Shown: in pieces, positions 9,486 to 18,529 of the stretch
How the letters are laid out: every line of letters starts with the position of its first letter
Numbering within the stretch: the stretch's first letter is position 1
Origin: Methanobrevibacter sp. UBA412
GTDB lineage: Archaea > Methanobacteriota > Methanobacteria > Methanobacteriales > Methanobacteriaceae
DNA: 64,000 nucleotides
NCBI GenBank assembly: GCA_002495685.1
Contig: DAGJ01000021.1
Coordinates: 552-64,551 of the forward strand
Direction of reading: 5' to 3'
Made by a program: the position numbers and the translations under genes
Notes under the pieces: generated by a model
Told to the model about the DNA's origin: nothing
The model's input: the letters and a program-made list of their open reading frames with translations, nothing else
Database searches by the model: none

Positions 9486-10082
9486 ATGATTGGAAGAAAA
9501 AGTCATGTAGTGGATTGTCGAGAAACTAGAGGTCTTGGTGAAGGTGGGGGTATTGCTCAAAGAGGAACTTTCGCTCAATGTGGAAGTGATGTTGTTGCAG
9601 TAGCTATGTCTCCTGGTAGACGTCACATTACTAAGCCTGTATGTGAAATCACATTTGCACTTCGTGAATCTAATCTTTTAACCAGTACTATTATCTTAGA
9701 TGCAGGTTCAGGTGTTCCTCGTGATGCTCCTTCTGCTAGTGGTGGAAGCCTTTTTGGTTTAACCAATAAAGAGATTGAGCAAATGAGTCAATATAAATTA
9801 CTTGTTGTGCATTTAGGTGGAGTTAAAAATCATATTATATACAAAGCAAGATTAATTTTAAGAAATGTTAATAAACCTTGTGTTATTATTTGCGAATACC
9901 CTATTGATTTTGAAGACCTTGCAAAAATTGGTGTTAAAACTTTAAAGGTTATGCCTGATGAAGTTAAAACCAAGGGCACTGTTGTGGGAATTATTAGTGG
10001 TGTTATTCGAGGAGAAACAGCTCCTCAGGAAAAATTAGATGAGATTATTAGAAAAGTCAAAATAGGATTAGGAGATGTATGA
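9486..10082 (+). CDS. mcrC: Methyl-coenzyme M reductase operon protein C
   Basis: A 198-residue McrC protein. Conserved blocks include [19 protein letters not shown] at the N terminus, [13 protein letters not shown] near residue 27 and [19 protein letters not shown] near residue 48. McrC has been found in the large ATP-dependent complex that reductively activates MCR, so it is probably an activation factor rather than a subunit. It shares sequence ancestry with marker 7, also in this window. Its stop codon TGA overlaps an ATG at 10079, so translation of mcrC and mcrG is probably coupled. Confidence 0.95.
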   Translation: MIGRKSHVVDCRETRGLGEGGGIAQRGTFAQCGSDVVAVAMSPGRRHITKPVCEITFALRESNLLTSTIILDAGSGVPRDAPSASGGSLFGLTNKEIEQMSQYKLLVVHLGGVKNHIIYKARLILRNVNKPCVIICEYPIDFEDLAKIGVKTLKVMPDEVKTKGTVVGIISGVIRGETAPQEKLDEIIRKVKIGLGDV

Positions 10083-10084
10083 TT

Positions 10085-10858
10085 ATGGTACAATATTATC
10101 CAGGAACTTCTCAGGTTGCAGAAAATAGACGTAAATTTATGGATCCATCAAACGATCTTGAAGTTTTACGTGAAATATCTGATGAAGATGTAGTAAAAAT
10201 TTTAGGTCACAGAGCTCCAGGTGAAGAATATAAAAGTGTTCACCCACCATTAGAAGAAATGGATGAGCCTGATGATATTATTAGAGAACTTGTAACACCT
10301 ATTGATGGTGCTAAAGCAGGGGACAGAGTAAGATATATTCAATTCACTGATTCCATGTATTTCGCTCCAGCTCAACCTTTCTTAAGAGCTAGATCTTACG
10401 TAAACAGATTTAGAGGTGTAGATACTGGTACTTTATCTGGTCGTCAAATTATAGAATGTCGTGAAAGAGATTTAGAAAAATTATCTAAAGAAATCTTACA
10501 AAACGAATACTTTGATCCAGCTAGAACTGGAATCAGAGGTAAAAGTGTACACGGACACTCTTTAAGACTCGACGAAGACGGTATGATGTTTGATATGTTA
10601 AGAAGACAAATATTCAACAAAAAGACCGGTAAAGTCGAAATGGTTAAAAACCAAATAGGTATTGAATTAGATGAACCTGTAATTTTAGGTGAACCTATTG
10701 ATGAAGAAACCTTAAAACAAAAAACCACCATCTACAGAAGAGACGGTGACTCCTACAGAGAAGATAAAGATGCTGTAAAAGTTTGTCAAAACATTCACGT
10801 ATCTAGATCTATAGGTGCATACAATCCAGAAATATATGGAAACAAGAAGGTAGAATAA
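10085..10858 (+). CDS. mcrG: Methyl-coenzyme M reductase subunit gamma
   Basis: The gamma subunit of methyl-coenzyme M reductase, 257 residues from the ATG at 10085. It starts [18 protein letters not shown], which matches the usual McrG N terminus. An in-frame ATG at 10079 overlaps the mcrC stop and would add two residues. I prefer 10085 because GGAG at 10071-10074 then has a ten-base spacing. Other family blocks are [17 protein letters not shown] near residue 40, [19 protein letters not shown] near residue 110 and [15 protein letters not shown] near residue 155. The gene is one base short of abutting mcrA. Confidence 0.96.
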   Translation: MVQYYPGTSQVAENRRKFMDPSNDLEVLREISDEDVVKILGHRAPGEEYKSVHPPLEEMDEPDDIIRELVTPIDGAKAGDRVRYIQFTDSMYFAPAQPFLRARSYVNRFRGVDTGTLSGRQIIECRERDLEKLSKEILQNEYFDPARTGIRGKSVHGHSLRLDEDGMMFDMLRRQIFNKKTGKVEMVKNQIGIELDEPVILGEPIDEETLKQKTTIYRRDGDSYREDKDAVKVCQNIHVSRSIGAYNPEIYGNKKVE

Positions 10859-10859
10859 T

Positions 10860-12518
10860 ATGGCAGCAGATAAAAAGTTCATGGAAGCTTTAACAAAAAA
10901 GTTTAAAGAAGATCCTACCGACAGAACCACTACTTTTTATAACTTAGGTGGTTGGAGACAATCTGAAAGAAAAACTGAATTTGTTAAAGAAGGAGAAGAA
11001 ATTGCTAAAAAGAGAGGAATCCCAATGTACAATCCAGACGTTGGTTCCCCTCTTGGTCAAAGAGCTTTAATGTCTTACCAATTATCCACAACTGATACTT
11101 TTGTTGAAGGTGACGATTTACACTTTATTAACAACGCAGCTATTCAACAAGCTTGGGATGACATTAGAAGAACTGTTATTGTAGGATTAAACACTGCACA
11201 CACAGTTCTTGAAAAAAGATTAGGTATGGAAGTAACTCCAGAAACAATTACTAATTACTTAGAAACTGTAAACCACGCAATGCCTGGTGGAGCTATTGTT
11301 CAAGAACATATGGTTGAAACCAACCCTATGTTAGTAGCAGACAGTTATGTAAAAGTATTCACTGGGGACGATGAATTAGCAGATGAAATTGATGATTGCT
11401 TCGTTTTAGATATTAATAAAATGTTCCCTGAAGAACAAGCTGAAGCTTTAAAGAAAGAAGTAGGTTCTGCAGTATGGCAAGCAGTTAGAATTCCTTCCCT
11501 TGTAGGTAGAGTTTGTGATGGAGGTACTACCTCTCGTTGGTCTGCTATGCAAATCGGTATGTCTATGATTTCTGCTTACAATCAATGTGCTGGTGAAGGT
11601 GCAACTGGTGATTTCGCTTACGCATCTAAACACGCAGAAGTTGTAAACATGGGTACTTACTTACCTGTAAGAAGAGCAAGAGCTGCAAATGAAGTCGGTG
11701 GTATTCCATTCGGATTCATGGCAGATATTGCACAAGGTAGTAGAACTAACCCAGATGACCCTGTTCGTTCCTCCTTAGAAGTTGTAGCATTAGGTGCTGC
11801 ACTTTACGATCAAATCTGGTTAGGTTCTTACATGTCTGGTGGAGTCGGATTCACTCAATATGCTACAGCAGCATATACTGATAATATCTTAGATGACTTC
11901 TCTTACTATGGACAAGAATATGTAGAAGATAAATATGGTGGATTATGTGAAGCTCCTAATAACATGGATACTGTTCTTGATGTAGGTTCTGAAGTTGCAT
12001 TCTATGCTTTAGAACAATACGAAGACTATCCTGCTTTACTTGAAACTCACTTCGGTGGTTCTCAAAGAGCATCTGTTATTTCCGCAGCATCTGGTATATC
12101 TACTGCATTTGCTACTGGTAATGGTCAAACTGGTTTAAGTGCTTGGTACTTATCCATGTACTTACATAAAGAAGAACATTCCAGATTAGGATTCTATGGT
12201 TTCGATTTACAAGATCAATGTGGTGCAGCTAACGTATTCTCTATAAGAAACGACGAAGGTTTACCAATTGAAATGAGAGGACCAAACTATCCTAACTATG
12301 CAATGAATGTAGGTCACCAAGGTGAATACGCAGGTATTGCTCAAGCTCCTCACTCAGCTCGTAAAGATGCATTTGCATTTAACGCTTTAGTTAAAATCGC
12401 ATTTGCTGACCCAAGTTTAACATTTGACTTCGGTGCTGTACGTTCTGAATTTGCTAAAGGTGCTTTAAGAGAATTTGAACCTGATGGTGAAAGATCTGTC
12501 ATCATTCCAGCTAAATAA
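10860..12518 (+). CDS. mcrA: Methyl-coenzyme M reductase subunit alpha
   Basis: The 552-residue catalytic alpha subunit that holds coenzyme F430. Key residues can be placed: the F430-ligand glutamine (Gln148 in [11 protein letters not shown]), the methylated histidine (His258 in SKHAE), the Mmp10-target arginine (Arg272 in [10 protein letters not shown]), Tyr334 in GFTQYA, the methylated glutamine (Gln402 in GGSQRA), Tyr446, and the thioglycine at Gly447 in [11 protein letters not shown]. The adjacent Asp452 and Cys454 are the sites of didehydroaspartate and S-methylcysteine in some species. Which modifications occur cannot be read from DNA. The operon ends here with a strong hairpin terminator. 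Codon use is that of a highly expressed gene. Confidence 0.98.
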   Translation: MAADKKFMEALTKKFKEDPTDRTTTFYNLGGWRQSERKTEFVKEGEEIAKKRGIPMYNPDVGSPLGQRALMSYQLSTTDTFVEGDDLHFINNAAIQQAWDDIRRTVIVGLNTAHTVLEKRLGMEVTPETITNYLETVNHAMPGGAIVQEHMVETNPMLVADSYVKVFTGDDELADEIDDCFVLDINKMFPEEQAEALKKEVGSAVWQAVRIPSLVGRVCDGGTTSRWSAMQIGMSMISAYNQCAGEGATGDFAYASKHAEVVNMGTYLPVRRARAANEVGGIPFGFMADIAQGSRTNPDDPVRSSLEVVALGAALYDQIWLGSYMSGGVGFTQYATAAYTDNILDDFSYYGQEYVEDKYGGLCEAPNNMDTVLDVGSEVAFYALEQYEDYPALLETHFGGSQRASVISAASGISTAFATGNGQTGLSAWYLSMYLHKEEHSRLGFYGFDLQDQCGAANVFSIRNDEGLPIEMRGPNYPNYAMNVGHQGEYAGIAQAPHSARKDAFAFNALVKIAFADPSLTFDFGAVRSEFAKGALREFEPDGERSVIIPAK

Positions 12519-12541
12519 ACACGAAATATTTTAAGACTAAG

Positions 12542-12575
12542 ATAGGTGTTTTTAATTAAACACCTATTTTTTTTC
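12542..12575 (+). terminator. Hairpin terminator after mcrA
   Basis: A perfect 10-base stem, ATAGGTGTTT (12542-12551) with AAACACCTAT (12558-12567) and a 6-base loop, is followed directly by a run of T residues. It lies 24 bases after the mcrA stop and is the clearest terminator in the window. Confidence 0.85.
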
Positions 12576-12702
12576 TTAATTTTCTCGATTTATTTTCAAA
12601 AATAAAATTACAATCAATTTTAATAATTATCAAATAAGGTTTAATCTTTTTGTTTTCCTAAAAACTTTTTAGTAAAGCTTATATTAAACTTTTTTATATA
12701 GA

Positions 12703-13068
12703 TATAAAGTATAGGTTAAACTATCCTATATTCAAATAAATCAAAAAATGTTTTCAAAGAGGTTAAACTTCCTTTTGAATATTTAAAAAAAATAATACAA
12801 AAAAATGTAAAACAATTTCTAATTTTTAGAAAGTTTTACTTTAGTTTATAAGTTTTCATTAAGTTATAAACTATTTACTCTAATAAAAAGGAATTCGAGT
12901 GGATATTAATAAATAAAATTAAATCATTTTTTTCATGATTTATAATAAAATATTAAAAATTTAGAATTTATTTTTAATGGAGAAAAAAAATCAATTAATA
13001 AAAAAATGAGTGCAATCCTTTAAAAAATGGGATAACAATTATTTTTTTTGGGATAAAAATAATTGTTA
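12703..13068. other. Hairpin-rich spacer between mcr and mtr operons
   Basis: The 687-base spacer 12519-13205 has no gene but holds several stem-loops. (1) TATAGG/CCTATA near 12710-12730. (2) TTCAAA-G-AGG (12753-12762) with CCT-TTTGAA (12771-12779). The loops of 1 and 2 share TTAAACT. (3) GTAAAAC-AA-TTTCTAA with TTAGAAA-GTTTTAC (12807-12839), 14 pairs with an AA bulge. (4) TAGTTTATAA (12842-12851) with TTATAAACTA (12864-12873). (5) A 14-base perfect stem, 13033-13046 with 13055-13068. In addition ATATTCAAA (12728-12736) can pair with TTTGAATAT (12774-12782), which excludes stems 1 and 2. This could be a small RNA or a long mtr leader. In this AT-rich background some pairing is expected by chance, so the role is inference. 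Confidence 0.45.
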
Positions 13069-13205
13069 ATGATTAATTATTAATTAATCAGAACCATTAT
13101 AAAGTGAGAAATAATTATTAAAGAAGATAATTATTATTGTTTTCTTTAAATTAGCTTATTAAATTTATTAAATTAATTTAATAAAAACTAAGGAGGAAAA
13201 AATAT

Positions 13206-14150
13206 ATGGACCCAATTACATTAGGTGTAGTCGCATTAATCGGAATAGCTGCTACTATTGGTGGGGCATCAGAAGATATCGAATCTGATATCGGTTCTGA
13301 AAGTAACCCTAACTCACAAGTACAACTCGCTCCGCAAATGGGACATTTACACAGAATGGTAAATAAAGCGATCTCTGGGGAACCAGTCGCTTACGGTGTA
13401 TGGTGTGGAATTTCTTGTTCCGTAGCTTATTTAGTTATGACATTAAATGCTGGATTTTTATCCTTACCTATTATAGCTATAGCTATTGGTGCAACAGTCG
13501 CTGCTCTTGTACACGTTATATATACAACAACAGCTCATATTGGTCGTATTGTTGGTCAAGCTCAGTTCCAACAACCACTATTTTATGATCTATTGATTGA
13601 ATGTTTAGGACCTATTGCAGGTCATGGATTTATTGCAACTTTTTGTATTACAAGTTTCTGTTATTTAATGACAATCCCTCTCGGAGGAAATCCTTTAGTT
13701 AGCTTCCCATTACCTGTTTTAGGTGTTGTATGGGGTATTACTATTGGTGCTATCGGATCTTCAACTGGGGATGTTCACTACGGTACAGAAAGTGAATATC
13801 AAACTTACCCATTTGGTGGAGGTACTCCTGTAGCTATTCAAGGAGATATAGTTACTAAAGAAGCATGTGGTGCTAAAAACAGTATCGATGTAGGAAACTT
13901 TTGTGCTAAATTTGGTGGACCTTTAACTGGTGTTTGTTTCGGTTTAATTGTATTCTTCAGTTTCTGGATTACTGTTGTATTCGGAGTTACTGGTGGTATT
14001 ATTGCTGGTGCAATAATTATATTAATTTTAATCTATCTTAACTTTAGATTAGAAACTTTTGCTCGTAATGTTTATGGACCTTATGAAGAAGAAGCTGAAC
14101 CTGCAGAAGAAGCTGAAATTGTAGAAGAAGCTGAAAAGGCAGGACAATAA
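13206..14150 (+). CDS. mtrE: Tetrahydromethanopterin S-methyltransferase subunit E
   Basis: A 314-residue integral membrane subunit of Mtr, the sodium-pumping complex that moves the methyl group from tetrahydromethanopterin to coenzyme M. The protein begins MDPITLGVVALIGIAATIGG, has several long hydrophobic helices, and ends in an acidic cytoplasmic tail of repeated Glu-Ala. Family-typical MtrE segments include DLLIECLGPIAGHGFIA and GDVHYGTESEYQTYPFGGG. AGGAGG at about 13191 sits before the ATG. It heads the standard mtrEDCBAFGH order. A likely TATA-like element, TTATAAAG, lies near 13097, giving a leader of about 80 bases. Confidence 0.96.
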   Translation: MDPITLGVVALIGIAATIGGASEDIESDIGSESNPNSQVQLAPQMGHLHRMVNKAISGEPVAYGVWCGISCSVAYLVMTLNAGFLSLPIIAIAIGATVAALVHVIYTTTAHIGRIVGQAQFQQPLFYDLLIECLGPIAGHGFIATFCITSFCYLMTIPLGGNPLVSFPLPVLGVVWGITIGAIGSSTGDVHYGTESEYQTYPFGGGTPVAIQGDIVTKEACGAKNSIDVGNFCAKFGGPLTGVCFGLIVFFSFWITVVFGVTGGIIAGAIIILILIYLNFRLETFARNVYGPYEEEAEPAEEAEIVEEAEKAGQ

Positions 14151-14163
14151 GGAGGATAAAATT

Positions 14164-14868
14164 ATGTTAGACCCAATTAGTTTAATTATATTTATCGCTG
14201 TAGGTGGAGTTCTTATTGGAGCAGGTGTACACTTTATTCCTGTAGGTGGAGCTCCAGCAGCTATGGCAACAGCAACCGGTGTAGGTACTGGTACAGCTAT
14301 GTTAGCAGCAGGTGCAGGTATGACTGGACTTGTTACAGCAGCTTCAATGACTGGTCAACCAATGATTCTTGTTGTTTTAGCAGGTGCAATTGGTGCAATG
14401 TTAATGATGGGATTCACCATGTTAATCGCAAACTATATTTATGTATATGGTTGTGGTGTTGTACCAGCTTCTGCAAAAGTAGATAACGATCCTATTACTG
14501 GTAGAAATCAAGAAATTTATTGTACACCTGGTACAGAAGGACACGGAATTCCTACTGTCTGTTTCGTCAGTGGAATTATAGGTTCTCTCATGGGTGGTGC
14601 AGGTGGTGGACTTATTTACTATGTAGTAAATAATGCAGCTACCAACGCTAGTTTTATTACAACCCCTATTGAAGCAGCAGCATTAGCAGCTATTATCGCT
14701 ATTTCTGTTTATTTCATTAATTCTGTTATTGCTTCTTATAATATAGGTGGTACTATTGAAGGATTCCATGATCCTAAGTTCAAAAAAATTGGTCGTGGAT
14801 TCGCAGCTTGTCTTATAGCATCCATTCTCTGCGCTATACTTTGTGTACTCATTTTAGGAGGTATCTAA
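14164..14868 (+). CDS. mtrD: Tetrahydromethanopterin S-methyltransferase subunit D
   Basis: A 234-residue, almost wholly hydrophobic membrane subunit of the Mtr complex. It is rich in Gly and Ala helices (MATATGVGTGTAMLAAGAG) and has the loop DNDPITGRNQEIYCTPGTEG, a typical MtrD segment. Subunits C, D and E form the membrane part thought to carry out sodium translocation. GGAGG precedes the ATG by eight bases, and the gene lies 13 bases after mtrE and one base before mtrC, so co-transcription is almost certain. No abnormalities were seen. Confidence 0.96.
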   Translation: MLDPISLIIFIAVGGVLIGAGVHFIPVGGAPAAMATATGVGTGTAMLAAGAGMTGLVTAASMTGQPMILVVLAGAIGAMLMMGFTMLIANYIYVYGCGVVPASAKVDNDPITGRNQEIYCTPGTEGHGIPTVCFVSGIIGSLMGGAGGGLIYYVVNNAATNASFITTPIEAAALAAIIAISVYFINSVIASYNIGGTIEGFHDPKFKKIGRGFAACLIASILCAILCVLILGGI

Positions 14869-14869
14869 A

Positions 14870-15667
14870 ATGGCTGAAGAAAACGCAGTTAATTCTAATG
14901 CATTACTTGCAGTAGGAATAATTGGTGGATTATTAGGAATTTATTTAGTTGGTATCAACTCTCTTATAGGACCACTTCTTGCTTGTTTAGGTGGTATTTG
15001 TGCTATCGTATGGGGTGCAAATGCTATTAGAACCGTTGCAGGATATGGTTTAGGTACTGGTGTACCTTCTATAGGTTACATGTGTTTAGCTATTGGTATT
15101 ATTGGTGGATTATCTGGTCTTGCTTTAACATTAGTTCCAGCTTTATCTGGATTTGTAATGTTAGGACCTGTATTTGCTTTAATAATTGCAATGGTTTTAG
15201 GTTTCATTGTAGCAGTTGTTGTTAAAAAAATTGTAGGAATGAAAATACCTGTTTTACTTAGATGTACTACTGAAATTGCTGGAGCAGCTGCTTTATCTGT
15301 TATAGCATTTTCCGTAGCATTAGCTGGAGCTTATGATATTAATTCTATATCTGCTGCAGTTCTTATACCAGGTTATATTGTTTTATTCTTTATTTTAAAC
15401 ACTATGGCTATACAAGAACCATTTAATGCTTGTCTTGGACCTAACGAAGATCAAAAAAGAACTTTAACCTTAGCTGTTGCTAATGGTTTCCTTGCAATTT
15501 GTGTCGTTGGTTTATTATTAATACCTTCTGGATTTGTTTCCTTATTAGTAATAATAGTTGGAGTTATTGGATGGATTTGCAGTTACAGAAAATTCCTTAA
15601 AATGTCTAATGAAGCTGCAGCATCCGTTAAATGGTCTGGTTTATGGCCTAAAACAGAGGATCAATAG
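14870..15667 (+). CDS. mtrC: Tetrahydromethanopterin S-methyltransferase subunit C
   Basis: A 265-residue membrane subunit of Mtr with about seven hydrophobic segments. The conserved C-terminal part includes NTMAIQEPFNACLGPNEDQ, the recognisable MtrC hallmark, placed after the fifth or sixth helix, and a short cytoplasmic tail. AGGAGG lies within the last codons of mtrD, so translation of the two genes is linked. Its role with D and E is in the membrane sodium path of the complex. Confidence 0.95.
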   Translation: MAEENAVNSNALLAVGIIGGLLGIYLVGINSLIGPLLACLGGICAIVWGANAIRTVAGYGLGTGVPSIGYMCLAIGIIGGLSGLALTLVPALSGFVMLGPVFALIIAMVLGFIVAVVVKKIVGMKIPVLLRCTTEIAGAAALSVIAFSVALAGAYDINSISAAVLIPGYIVLFFILNTMAIQEPFNACLGPNEDQKRTLTLAVANGFLAICVVGLLLIPSGFVSLLVIIVGVIGWICSYRKFLKMSNEAAASVKWSGLWPKTEDQ

Positions 15668-15678
15668 GAGGTTCAATT

Positions 15679-16002
15679 ATGGAAATGTTACCTTTAATTC
15701 AAGTTGTCCCAGAAATGGATCTAGCTATTGACCCTGTAACAGGATCAATAGGTGGAGCTATTGGTGGCGGAGTTTTAGTCACCTTAGACGATGTTAATGT
15801 TGAAATAGATAAAATAGAAGAAGCAGCTGATGAATTAATTAATTCTTTAGATCCAACCACTGCTCCTGTAGGTGCTTATGCTGGAAGAGCAGGTTCCTAT
15901 GTTACTGCAGGTAAACAAACAAACTTTGTTTACGGATTCTTAATTGGATTACTTTTATTAGTAGCTATACTTCCTATTTTAGCTAAGATGGGGGTATTAT
16001 AG
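15679..16002 (+). CDS. mtrB: Tetrahydromethanopterin S-methyltransferase subunit B
   Basis: A 107-residue subunit with a soluble N-terminal part and one C-terminal transmembrane helix (FLIGLLLLVAILPILAKMGVL), as usual for MtrB. The N-terminal half begins MEMLPLIQVVPEMDLAIDPV, followed by a helix predicted from EIDKIEEAADELI. AGGAGG precedes the ATG. The stop codon directly abuts the mtrA start, so the two are probably translationally coupled. MtrB is a small structural subunit with no assigned catalysis. Confidence 0.94.
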   Translation: MEMLPLIQVVPEMDLAIDPVTGSIGGAIGGGVLVTLDDVNVEIDKIEEAADELINSLDPTTAPVGAYAGRAGSYVTAGKQTNFVYGFLIGLLLLVAILPILAKMGVL

Positions 16003-16725
16003 ATGGTAGATAAAAAAGAACCTGCAGCAGATTGGCCTCTTATCACAGGAGATTATGTTACAGGTGACCCTGAAAGCCCTGTTGCAGCTGTAACTTTAGC
16101 TTCTAATTTAGAAGAAGCTGCTGTTGCTGCTGGAGCTGCTATTGCAGGTCACTGTCACACTGAAAACCTTGGTCTTGAAAAAGTAATCGCTAACACTATT
16201 TCTGATCCAAACATCAGATTCTTAATAGTATGTGGTGCTGAAGTACAAGGACACATTACTGGTGCAAGTTTAAAAGCTTTACATGAAAACGGTGCTGACC
16301 CTGACAAAGGAGAAATCATAGGTGCTCCTGGAGCTATCCCATATATCGATAATATTCCACAAGATGGAATTGCAAGATTCCAACAACAAGTTGAAATAGT
16401 TGATTTAATCGATGTAGAAGATGAAGGTCAAATTGCTTCCAAAGTAAAAGAATGTGTTGAAAAAGATCCAGGTGCTTTTGAAGAAGAAGCAATGGTAATC
16501 GACGTTAGTGACGACGATGAAGATGAAGATGAAGGAGATGCAGTACGTCCTGTAACCCCTGAAACCGCTTTACTCGAAGCACGAATGAGAAACATCAACA
16601 CCCAAATCAAAATGATTGGAGCAGTTGAAAAGGATTTATCCGGTAATTATGCAGGTAAAGTACAAGGAATCATGATTGGTCTTGTATTTACCTTAGTAAT
16701 CGGAGCTTTATTCTTAATAATATAA
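16003..16725 (+). CDS. mtrA: Tetrahydromethanopterin S-methyltransferase subunit A
   Basis: A 240-residue subunit that binds the cobamide prosthetic group and accepts the methyl group. The lower axial cobalt ligand is His84 in the block AEVQGHITG, at exactly the position known for the family. Other hallmarks are [10 protein letters not shown] near residue 54 and the [18 protein letters not shown] block near residue 108. A long acidic linker (Asp/Glu runs near residue 170) leads to a single C-terminal transmembrane helix that anchors it to the membrane complex. Cobamide synthesis genes cobY, cobS and cbiS occur elsewhere in the window. Confidence 0.97.
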   Translation: MVDKKEPAADWPLITGDYVTGDPESPVAAVTLASNLEEAAVAAGAAIAGHCHTENLGLEKVIANTISDPNIRFLIVCGAEVQGHITGASLKALHENGADPDKGEIIGAPGAIPYIDNIPQDGIARFQQQVEIVDLIDVEDEGQIASKVKECVEKDPGAFEEEAMVIDVSDDDEDEDEGDAVRPVTPETALLEARMRNINTQIKMIGAVEKDLSGNYAGKVQGIMIGLVFTLVIGALFLII

Positions 16726-16741
16726 GTTAGGAGGTAGGATT

Positions 16742-16948
16742 ATGGTTAAATTTTCAAACAAACCAAACATGAAAGGTATTAAAAGTACATCTGAAAACAT
16801 TAATCGATCTTCTAAACTTATAGGAAGACAAGGTCGATTATGGTCAGGATTATATCAAACTAGAGTTAGTGGTATAGGATACGGACTTATATTTGCTTTT
16901 GCACTATGTCTTGTAATACCATTAATAGTTAAATTATGCGGAATGTAA
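16742..16948 (+). CDS. mtrF: Tetrahydromethanopterin S-methyltransferase subunit F
   Basis: A 68-residue subunit with a basic N-terminal half and one C-terminal transmembrane helix (YGLIFAFALCLVIPLIVKL). The segment IGRQGRLWSGLYQTRVSGIGYG is the recognisable MtrF core. It resembles a C-terminal extension of MtrA in some families and probably positions MtrA or MtrH. GGAGG lies nine bases before the ATG. It sits between mtrA and mtrG in the normal order. Confidence 0.93.
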   Translation: MVKFSNKPNMKGIKSTSENINRSSKLIGRQGRLWSGLYQTRVSGIGYGLIFAFALCLVIPLIVKLCGM

Positions 16949-16960
16949 AGAGGTGTTATG

Positions 16961-17197
16961 ATGGCTGATAATGAAATACCTCAAGTACTTGTTTCTGCAG
17001 AAGAATTCGATAAATCTAGTGCAAGATTAGATGATGTTGAAGAAAAAGTTGATTTTACTATTGGTGAATATTACCAACGTTTAGGTCAACAATCTGGTAG
17101 AGATGTTGGTATTTTATATGGTATAATTATAGGAATGATAATATTGTTAGTATTTATTAAATTTAATTTAGTAGCAATATTGACAGGATTACTCTAG
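16961..17197 (+). CDS. mtrG: Tetrahydromethanopterin S-methyltransferase subunit G
   Basis: A 78-residue subunit with a charged N-terminal part ([27 protein letters not shown]) that probably forms a helix contacting MtrH, followed by the conserved [17 protein letters not shown] block and one C-terminal membrane helix. Two ATG codons are adjacent at 16958 and 16961. I prefer the second because GAGGTG at 16950-16955 then has a five-base rather than a two-base gap. It is 24 bases before mtrH. Confidence 0.93.
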   Translation: MADNEIPQVLVSAEEFDKSSARLDDVEEKVDFTIGEYYQRLGQQSGRDVGILYGIIIGMIILLVFIKFNLVAILTGLL

Positions 17198-17221
17198 AAT
17201 TAATATTTGGAGGATTAACAA

Positions 17222-18157
17222 ATGTATAAGTTTGATAAAGAACAAGTCGTCGTAGATGTTGCTGGATGTAAATGTGGTGGTCAACCTGGAGAATATCCAA
17301 CCGTACTTGCAGGAACTATCTTTTATGGCGGACACAAAATTATTAGTGATGAAAAAGAAGGAATTTTCGATAAAGACAAAGCTGAAGAATTAATTAAACA
17401 TATGGAAGAAATGGAAGATACCACTGGTAACCCATGTATTATCCAAACTTTTGGTGCAACACCAGAAGCTATGGTAAAATACTTAGAATTTGTCGGTGAT
17501 GTATCAGACAAGGCTTTCATGATTGATTCTACTAGTGCTGATGCTAAAGTAGCAGGTGCTAGATATGCTCAAGATGCAGGTTTATCTGACAGAGCTATAT
17601 ATAACAGTTTAAGTATGGCTTGTGAAGAACCTGAAATCGAAGCAGTTAAAGAAACCGATATTTCTTCTTCAATTATTCTCGGATTCAACCCAATGGAACC
17701 TGGTGTCGAAGGTAAAATCGATATTTGGGAAAATGGTGGATCTGTAATGGATCAAGGAATTCTTGAATTAGCAGACGAATGTGGTATTGATAAACCATTT
17801 ATGGATGTAGCTATTACTCCTTTAGGTCAAGGTGCAGGTCCTGCACTCAGAACAACATTTGCTGAAAAAAGTAAATGGGGTTACCCTATAGGATCCGGTA
17901 TTCATAATGTACCATCTGCATGGGATTGGTTAAGAGACTACAAAAAGACAGTACGTAAAGAAACTTTCCACGTATGTGATATAGGTTCTGACCTTTTACA
18001 AATTGCTGTAGGAGGAGACTTCTGTCTCTTTGGACCTATCGAAAACAGTCCTGATGTTTTCCCAGCAGCTGCTATGGCTGATGGATTCGTTGCTGAAGCT
18101 GCAAAAGATTTAGGAACTGAACCTATAGAAACTCACCCATTCAATAAATTATTATAA
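17222..18157 (+). CDS. mtrH: Tetrahydromethanopterin S-methyltransferase subunit H
   Basis: A 311-residue soluble subunit that transfers the methyl group from methyl-tetrahydromethanopterin to the cobalt of MtrA. It starts MYKFDKEQVVVDVAGCKCGG and has the TIM-barrel methyltransferase blocks TGNPCIIQTFGATPEAM near residue 65, FMIDSTSADAKVAGA near residue 100, ITPLGQGAGPALRT near residue 198 and SGIHNVPSAWDW near residue 226. Length is normal. GGAGG lies eight bases upstream. It closes the mtr operon, and a small hairpin followed by T residues is found 30 bases after the stop. Confidence 0.97.
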   Translation: MYKFDKEQVVVDVAGCKCGGQPGEYPTVLAGTIFYGGHKIISDEKEGIFDKDKAEELIKHMEEMEDTTGNPCIIQTFGATPEAMVKYLEFVGDVSDKAFMIDSTSADAKVAGARYAQDAGLSDRAIYNSLSMACEEPEIEAVKETDISSSIILGFNPMEPGVEGKIDIWENGGSVMDQGILELADECGIDKPFMDVAITPLGQGAGPALRTTFAEKSKWGYPIGSGIHNVPSAWDWLRDYKKTVRKETFHVCDIGSDLLQIAVGGDFCLFGPIENSPDVFPAAAMADGFVAEAAKDLGTEPIETHPFNKLL

Positions 18158-18188
18158 ATAATTTTATTAGTTTGAGGATTTTACTATA

Positions 18189-18212
18189 GAGTTTACTTCT
18201 TTAAACTCTTTT
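18189..18212 (+). terminator. Weak hairpin terminator after mtrH
   Basis: A 7-base perfect stem, GAGTTTA (18189-18195) with TAAACTC (18202-18208), is followed by four T residues. It is moderately convincing and lies 32 bases after the mtrH stop. Confidence 0.5.
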
Positions 18213-18253
18213 AAAGTTAAACACGTAAAAAATATAAAGGCTTTATATGGGCT

Positions 18254-18291
18254 TTTAGGTTTTAAGTAAAAATTTTTATTTAAAACTTAAA
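18254..18291. other. 17-bp hairpin in mtrH-mmp14 spacer
   Basis: The 372-base spacer has no gene. It holds a long stem pairing 18254-18270 with 18275-18291 (17 pairs, two of them G-U) closed by an AATT tetraloop. No T run follows, so it is not a typical terminator. It may be an RNA processing site or a small RNA, which is speculation. An isolated C5 run lies at about 18377. Confidence 0.45.
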
Positions 18292-18529
18292 TTCTATATA
18301 AAACCAATTTTTTTAAAACCATATTAATACTAATTTTACATAAATTATTACTAACTTTTTTTTACAAAAATTAAAACACCCCCTAGATTTAATTAAAATT
18401 CCTGGAAATCCTATTCTATATTAGAACAATTTAATAAAATTTATATTGTTATATTTATAAACCCAATAAACAAGCATAAAAATAAAAAATTTTATAATAT
18501 TAATTTTAGGAGTTAAATGGTGTATAAAA

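Noticed and set aside
12960-13032. Short ATG-started frames in the mcr-mtr spacer
   Set aside because: All are under a dozen codons and lack conserved content or a proper ribosome-binding site.
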